DNA from: Muraenolepis orangiensis
Lineage: Eukaryota; Chordata; Actinopteri; Gadiformes; Muraenolepididae
Reading direction: 5' to 3'
Assembly: GCA_027704905.1 (NCBI GenBank)
Contig: JANIIK010000743.1
Coordinates: 62,001-126,000, forward strand
DNA: 64,000 nt
The notes beneath the pieces were generated by a model. The model worked only from the letters and a program-made list of their open reading frames with translations, was not told the DNA's origin and searched no databases. Within the stretch, counting starts at the first letter, position 1, and each line of letters begins with the position of its first letter. Positions 57,652-64,000 of the stretch are shown here, piece by piece. The translations under genes were made by a program, and so were the position numbers.

Positions 57652-58179
57652 TTTATATCAATTTCCACATTAATTCTAAATGAATACATGAGACTCATTG
57701 TAATTTGTCAACAGCTGTCAGGTGGCAGAACTTCTTCAGATTCGTTTCTCACTTCCTTTTTCTTCTATTTAATTCAACGTTCGGCCAAAACACTTCAGAA
57801 TAATTTACAATGGGAACCTTTAAGCACAGAAATACATTTGCAAATTAAATGTTCTATTCATTTAATTACGACTTTTTAGAAGTCTTAACTGAACTTGAAG
57901 GATACTTGTTTGCCCATTTCATGAAGTACAAATAAATTCAATGATATGCTTAATAAATGATGAATGCTCATCATAATTAAATCATTACAAAAACAATGTA
58001 AATAATAACATTAAGTGACTGAATTAAATAATAATAGTCCACTGCTTTTAACAACCAAACATTTAGAAGTTTCAAAGTTTAGAATATAAATTAAAAAAAT
58101 GTGTTCTTCAGACCAATTTCGATATAAACTTAATGTTTAGGGAGTTATATCAGATAAAGTAAAGTGTCCTTGTACTTAC

Positions 58180-58217
58180 AGTCAACGGTGAGTTTGGTGC
58201 CTCCACCAAAAGTCCAC
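58180..58217 (-). CDS. IgL joining segment (J, cassette 3)
   Basis: 38 bp reading 'WTFGGGTKLTVD'; donor GTAAGT at 58174-58179. The first residue differs in each cassette (Tyr, Phe, Trp). Confidence 0.95.
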
Positions 58218-58256
58218 CACAGTGATACATCCTCAATAAGAGTCTGTACAAAAACC
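58218..58256 (-). other. J recombination signal, 23-bp spacer, cassette 3
   Basis: Heptamer 58218-58224, 23-bp spacer, nonamer 58248-58256; same as the others. Confidence 0.95.
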
Positions 58257-58712
58257 TCCCTCCCATTGAAGACACATCTCACTGACACATAGACACTAAC
58301 TTATCACAGGAAACTATGAAGGAATTCACATTTGATCAACTCAAGCCCTGGTTAGTCACTTTTATGTGTGTGTTTGAAAGTATGGATTGTATTTATTCTA
58401 CATGTATTATCATAAAATATTTGAAGGACATTTGATTATCTTAACACAACTACACTCACATAACTTAATTGTAATACAGATACATGAATTTCAAAGATAA
58501 TACTAGCATACATTATTTTATTTTTTATGAAACTAGCAATTCATTTTTATTTTAAAAAGTAGAAAATTTAAGAATGTCAAACAAACCAAGAAAAACATGA
58601 ATTGGAAAAAAGTCTCAGATGATGAATTCTGATTGTTTGCAGCTAAATCCACATCGTATTCCATAAAGTGTGAATGTAGAAGAGATACAGAGGTCCTCCC
58701 AGAATGTATGCA

Positions 58713-59258
58713 TTCACCCTAACCCCCATTGTGATGAGTGGAAATAGGTGGTTCACTCTCACTCCCAGTGTGATGAGTGGAAACAGGTGGTTCACTCTCA
58801 CCCCCAGTGTGATGAGTGGAAACAGGTGGTTCACTCTCACCCCCAGTGTGATGAGTGGAAACAGGTGCTTCACTCTCACCCCCAGTGTGATAAGTGGAAA
58901 CAGGTGGTTCACTCTCACCCCCAGTGTGATGAGTGGAAACAGGTGGTTCACTCTCACCCCCAGTGTGATGAATGGAAACAGGTGGTTCACTCTTACCCCC
59001 AGTGCGATGAGTGGAAACAGGTGGTTCACTCTCACCCCCAGTGTGATGAGTGGAAACAGGTGGTTCACTCTTACCCCCAGTGTGATGAGTGGAAACAGGT
59101 GGTTCACTCTCACCCCCAGTGTGATGAGTGGAAACAGGTGCTTCACTCTCACCCCCAGTGTGATGAGTGGAAACAGGTGCTTCACTCTCACCCCCAGTGT
59201 GATGAGTGGAAACAGGTGCTTCACTCTCACCCCCAGTGTGATGAGTGGAAACAGGTCA
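58713..59258 (+). repeat. 39-bp minisatellite upstream of V, 14 copies
   Basis: Fourteen copies against six in cassettes 1 and 2. Nine of the copy junctions keep CAGGTGG or ATAGGTGG, and four read CAGGTGC, so nearly every copy keeps an E-box core. Confidence 0.95.
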
Positions 59259-59275
59259 TTTCCATACAGAGGAAG

Positions 59276-59319
59276 CTTTGCATGCTGAGCTGAAACTGGG
59301 CTTCTGAGAGGGTTTAAAA
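59276..59319 (+). promoter_or_regulatory. V promoter: octamer and TATA box, cassette 3
   Basis: CTTTGCAT at 59276-59283 and TTTAAAA at 59313-59319. Confidence 0.75.
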
Positions 59320-59384
59320 GTCCTCTGAGTTCAACACTGCAGGACTCTGAGCTGTCACTCAACCCCCCAGAAACCGTGGCAACC

Positions 59385-59859
59385 ATGAACCACCTCACCA
59401 TCCTTTTCTGGACAGTGGTCTGTGGATCCTTAACAGGTGGGTTCATTCCTCTCCATCCACATGTGGACCACCCGTCTGTGTTTGCTTGTGTTTTCTGTTG
59501 GATGACTCCATGTTATGTTTGTTTGTTTTCTATAGGAACCAGCAGTCAGGTGACTGTGACCCAGCCACCAGTAGTGACTTTTACTGCAGGATCCAGAGTC
59601 ACTCTGACCTGTAAAACCAACCCAGCGGTTTACAGTGATGGTAATGGTAATTACATATTCTGGTACCAACAGAAACCCGGAGAAGCCCCCAAGCTCATCA
59701 TGAAATATACAAGCCAACTTGTATCACCAACACCAGCTCAGTTTAGTGGCAGTGGAGGCAGCACTGACTTCTCACTGACCATCGCCGGAGCCCAGCCTGA
59801 AGACGCAGCAGTTTATCACTGTCAGAGTCTCCACCACCTTAACAGTGTTTGGGTGTTCA
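59385..59859 (+). CDS. IgL variable segment (V, cassette 3), two exons
   Basis: Leader exon 59385-59436, intron 59437-59535, exon 2 59536-59859; 125 germline codons. Cys43, Trp60 and Cys113 are present. CDR1 reads 'AVYSDGNGNYIFWYQQ', CDR2 lies around 'MKYTSQLVS', and CDR3 starts 'QSLHHLNSV'. The framework has Gln for Arg in 'PAQFSGSGG'. The signal peptide equals that of the other two V segments. It is open and has all the signals needed for use. Confidence 0.95.
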
Positions 59860-59887
59860 CACAGTGATTGAGAGCCGTACATAAACC
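59860..59887 (+). other. V recombination signal, 12-bp spacer, cassette 3
   Basis: CACAGTG, 12-bp spacer, ACATAAACC; identical to cassettes 1 and 2. Confidence 0.95.
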
Positions 59888-60049
59888 TCCCTCAGTCAGA
59901 CTGTGTAGTCACTGAGTCGTTACAGCAGGAACCTGCTAAAGCTGCTGAGGGGGAAGAGACTCTGACACAGAGCACTGAGCACAGAGCTGCTCTAACCAGG
60001 GGCCTCAACCAAGAACCAGCTTTATACTGCTCTACACTATGAACTATAC

Positions 60050-62125
60050 AGATACTACCTCAACTACCACATGTTATATACTACTACCTCAACTACCACA
60101 TGGTATATACTACTACTACCTCATCTACCACATGTTATATACTACTACTAACTCAACTACCACATGTTATATACTACTACTAACTCAACTACCACATGTT
60201 ATATACTACTACTAACTCAACTACCACATGTTATATACTACTACTAACTCAACTACCACATGTTATATACTACTACTAACTCAACTACCACATGTTATAT
60301 ACTACTACTACCTCAACTACCACATGTTATATACTACTACTAACTCAACTACCACATGTTATATACTACTACTACCTCAACTACCACATGTTATATACTA
60401 CTACTAACTCAACTACCACATGTTATATACTACTACTACTAACTCAACTACCACATATTATATACTACTACTACCTCAACTACCACATGTTACATACTAC
60501 TACTACCTCAACTACCACATGTTATATACTACTACTACCTCAACTACCACATGTTATATACTACTACTAACTCAACTACCACATGTTATATTCTACTACT
60601 ACCTCAACTACCACATGTTATATACTACTACTACCTCAACTACCACATGTTATATACTACTACTAACTCAACTACCACATGTTATATTCTACTACTACCT
60701 CAACTACCACATGTTATATTCTACTACTAACTCAACTACCACATGTTATATACTACTACTACCTCAACTACCACATGTTATATACTACTACTAACTCAAC
60801 TACCACATGTTATATACTACTACTAACTCAACTACCACATGTTATATTCTACTACTACCTCAACTACCACATGTTATATTCTACTACTACCTCAACTACC
60901 ACATGTTACATACTACTACTACCTCAACTACCACATGTTATATACTACTACTACCTCAACTACCACATGTTATATACTACTACTAACTCAACTACCACAT
61001 GTTACATACTACTACTACCTCAACTACCACATGTTATATACTACTACTACCTCAACTACCACATGTTATATACTACTACTACCTCAACTACCACATGTTA
61101 TATACTACTACTACCTCAACTACCACATGTTATATACTACTACTAACTCAACTACCACATGTTATATTCTACTACTACCTCAACTACCACATGTTATATT
61201 CTACTACTACCTCAACTACCACATGTTACATACTACTACTACCTCAACTACCACATGTTATATACTACTACTACCTCAACTACCACATGTTATATACTAC
61301 TACTAACTCAACTACCACATGTTATATACTACTACTACCTCAACTACCACATGTTATATACTACTACTAACTCAACTACCACATGTTATATACTACTACT
61401 ACTAACTCAACTACCACATGTTATATACTACTACTAACTCAACTAACACATATTATATACTACTACTAACTCAACTAACACATATTATATACTACTACTA
61501 ACTCAACTACCACATGTTATATACGACTACTAACTCAACTACCACATGTTATATACGACTACTAACTCAACTACCACATGTTATATACTACTACTACCTC
61601 AACTACCACATATTATATACTACTACTAACTCAACTACCACATATTATATACTACTACTAACTCAACTAACACATATTATATACTACTACTAACTAAACT
61701 ACCACATATTATATACTACTACTAACTCAACTAACACATATTATATACTACTACTAACTCAACTAACACATATTATATACTACTACTACTACCTCAACTA
61801 CCACATATGATATACTACTACTAACTCAACTACCACATATGATATACAACTACTAACTCAACTACCACATATTATATACTACTACTAACTCAACTAACAC
61901 ATATTATATACTACTACTAACTCAACTACCACATGTTATATACTACTACTAACTCAACTACCACATATTATATACAACTACTACTACCTCAACTACCACA
62001 TATTATATACTACTACTACTAACTGAACTACCACATATTATATACTACTACTACAAACTGAATTACCACATATTATATACTACTACAACCCCAACTACCA
62101 CATATGTTATACAACTAGAACCTCA
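60050..62125. repeat. Long 32-bp satellite array
   Basis: The longest array in the window, about 65 copies. Blocks of several copies (acctcaac or aactcaac variants, atattctac variants) recur in the same order, for example around 60830-60990 and 61150-61310. This shows expansion by larger steps than single copies. Confidence 0.95.
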
Positions 62126-62460
62126 ACTACAACATATTATATATAACTTCTTAAACCGCCACAAATGACTTACAGCTACTACCTCCACTACCACATATGA
62201 TATACACAAGTACTACCTTGACTATCACATACTAAATAAACCATCTCAACTCCTAATAATTATACACATAACTACCACCTAAATTACCACAAATGACATA
62301 CAACTACAACATATTTAATACTAATGCTACCTCAATTACAATGTATTACACAAAATGACATACAAATAGTACCTCAACTTGACCTTACTAACATACAACT
62401 GCTTGAGCAGAGGGGGGGCAGCAGGGGGGTGGGCAGCAGAGGGGGGGGGGGAGCAATATA
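62126..62460. repeat. Degenerate satellite with a G-rich segment
   Basis: Ends in gcttgagcagaggggggg and cagcaggggggtgggcagca. It is part of a ~905-bp duplication with 63031-63365. Confidence 0.85.
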
Positions 62461-63683
62461 CAACTACTACCTCAACTACAACATATTATATACTACTACT
62501 ACCTCAACTAACACATATTATATACTACTACTAACTCAACTACCACATATTATATACTACTACTAACTCAACTAACACATATTATATACTACTACTAACT
62601 AAACTACCACATATTATATACTACTACTAACTCAACTAACACATATTATATACTACTACTAACTCAACTAACACATATTATATACTACTACTACTACCTC
62701 AACTACCACATATGATATACTACTACTAACTCAACTACCACATATGATATACAACTACTAACTCAACTACCACATATTATATACTACTACTAACTCAACT
62801 AACACATATTATATACTACTACTAACTCAACTACCACATGTTATATACTACTACTAACTCAACTACCACATATTATATACAACTACTACTACCTCAACTA
62901 CCACATATTATATACTACTACTACTAACTGAACTACCACATATTATATACTACTACTACAAACTGAATTACCACATATTATATACTACTACAACCCCAAC
63001 TACCACATATGTTATACAACTAGAACCTCAACTACAACATATTATATATAACTTCTTAAACCGCCACAAATGACTTACAGCTACTACCTCCACTACCACA
63101 TATGATATACACAAGTACTACCTTGACTATCACATACTAAATAAACCATCTCAACTCCTAATAATTATACACATAACTACCACCTAAATTACCACAAATG
63201 ACATACAACTACAACATATTTAATACTAATGCTACCTCAATTACAATGTATTACACAAAATGACATACAAATAGTACCTCAACTTGACCTTACTAACATA
63301 CAACTGCTTGAGCAGAGGGGGGGGCAGCAGGGGGGTGGGCAGCAGAGGGGGGGGGGGAGCAATATACAACTACTACCTCAACTACAACATATTATATACT
63401 ACTACTAATTCAACTACCAGATATTATATACTACTACTAACTCAACTAACAGATATTATATACTACTACTAACTCAACTACAACATATTATATACTACTA
63501 CTAACTCAACTACCACATATTATATACAACTACTACCTCAATTACCACAAATGACATACAACTACTACCTCAACTACAACATATTTAATACTAATGCTAC
63601 CTCAACTACAATGTATTACATACAACTACTACCTCAACTACCACATATTATATACAACTACTACCTCAACTCCCACTAACCCC
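62461..63683. repeat. Satellite array closing unit 3, with a duplicated 905-bp segment
   Basis: Most of 62565-63400 repeats 61660-62495 at an offset of 905 bp with very few differences, such as one G in a G-run. Confidence 0.85.
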
Positions 63684-64000
63684 GTCTCTGTGGTGAGCGG
63701 TGGCTGTCCTCTGTGCTACATCTCTCCCAGCCCATGTGGAGGGCCTTGTCAGCCTGGTCACTCCACAATACACTTTGCTCTGTTTACCCCCTTCAAGAAA
63801 GTTCAACACAACAACACCACTTGGCTCCTCATAATCACAAAGCTTCTATCTTGGACTCTATCTTGGATTCCGAGCCGAGCCTCGGTCCACCCTCATAGCC
63901 TCATCCTGGCGGCTAAGCATGCCAAGAGGAACAACACTAAACACTAGCCTCTGTCTGCTACCAGGCTGACCCAATGACAAGCAGACTAGTCCTGAAGCTG
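63684..64000. other. Start of a fourth unit
   Basis: The unit-start block again (compare 49290-49600), cut by the window end. It implies that the array of cassettes continues to the right. Confidence 0.8.

Overview
The window is vertebrate DNA, and everything supports a teleost fish. The only host genes recognised are immunoglobulin light-chain (IgL) segments: three cassettes, each with one V, one J and one C segment. V lies in the opposite transcriptional orientation to J-C, which is a known arrangement of teleost IgL clusters. V segments carry a 12-bp-spacer recombination signal (RSS) and J segments a 23-bp-spacer RSS, the kappa-type configuration. With the CL sequence, this suggests a kappa-like teleost isotype (L1/L3 type), although the isotype is inferred. 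The very high content of simple repeats fits a repeat-rich teleost such as a gadiform, but the species cannot be decided from the sequence.

Layout: the window is a tandem array of one large unit. Unit 1 runs from about 170 to 25198, unit 2 from 25199 to 49289, and unit 3 from 49290 to 63683. A fourth copy begins at 63684 and is cut by the window edge. In order, each unit holds: a conserved start block; a relic of the CL downstream flank (block alpha); LTR-like and minisatellite DNA; a second, intact CL flank (block beta) with a poly(A) signal; the CL exon (minus); an intron with a dispersed repeat; J (minus); a 39-bp minisatellite; the V promoter; V (plus); and a long array of a ~32-bp satellite. 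Units 1 and 2 are close copies. Unit 3 lacks about 12 kb of the middle section.

The units differ mainly by insertions and deletions. Unit 1 carries a 0.67-kb LINE fragment (199-870), a 3.9-kb L2-type LINE (6981-10918) and a complete 320-bp Helitron (20236-20555). Unit 2 carries a complete 7.47-kb BEL/Pao retrotransposon (40375-47845) with LTRs that read as identical and an open 2002-residue Gag-Pol frame. It also has a 2.3-kb deletion through the Helitron and a LINE. Unit 3 carries a 1.37-kb hAT-like element (50532-51899) with a 614-bp solo-LTR-like element nested inside it. Several insertions have a visible empty site in a sister unit.

How the gene parts work together: V and J RSSs point the same way, so V-to-J joining must invert the DNA between them, bringing V onto the J-C strand. 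J ends in phase 1 and splices to the CL exon. All three V, J and C segments are open and have the required cysteines, tryptophans, splice sites and RSSs, so all three cassettes look usable. Most other long open frames in the window are translations of simple repeats and are not annotated as genes.
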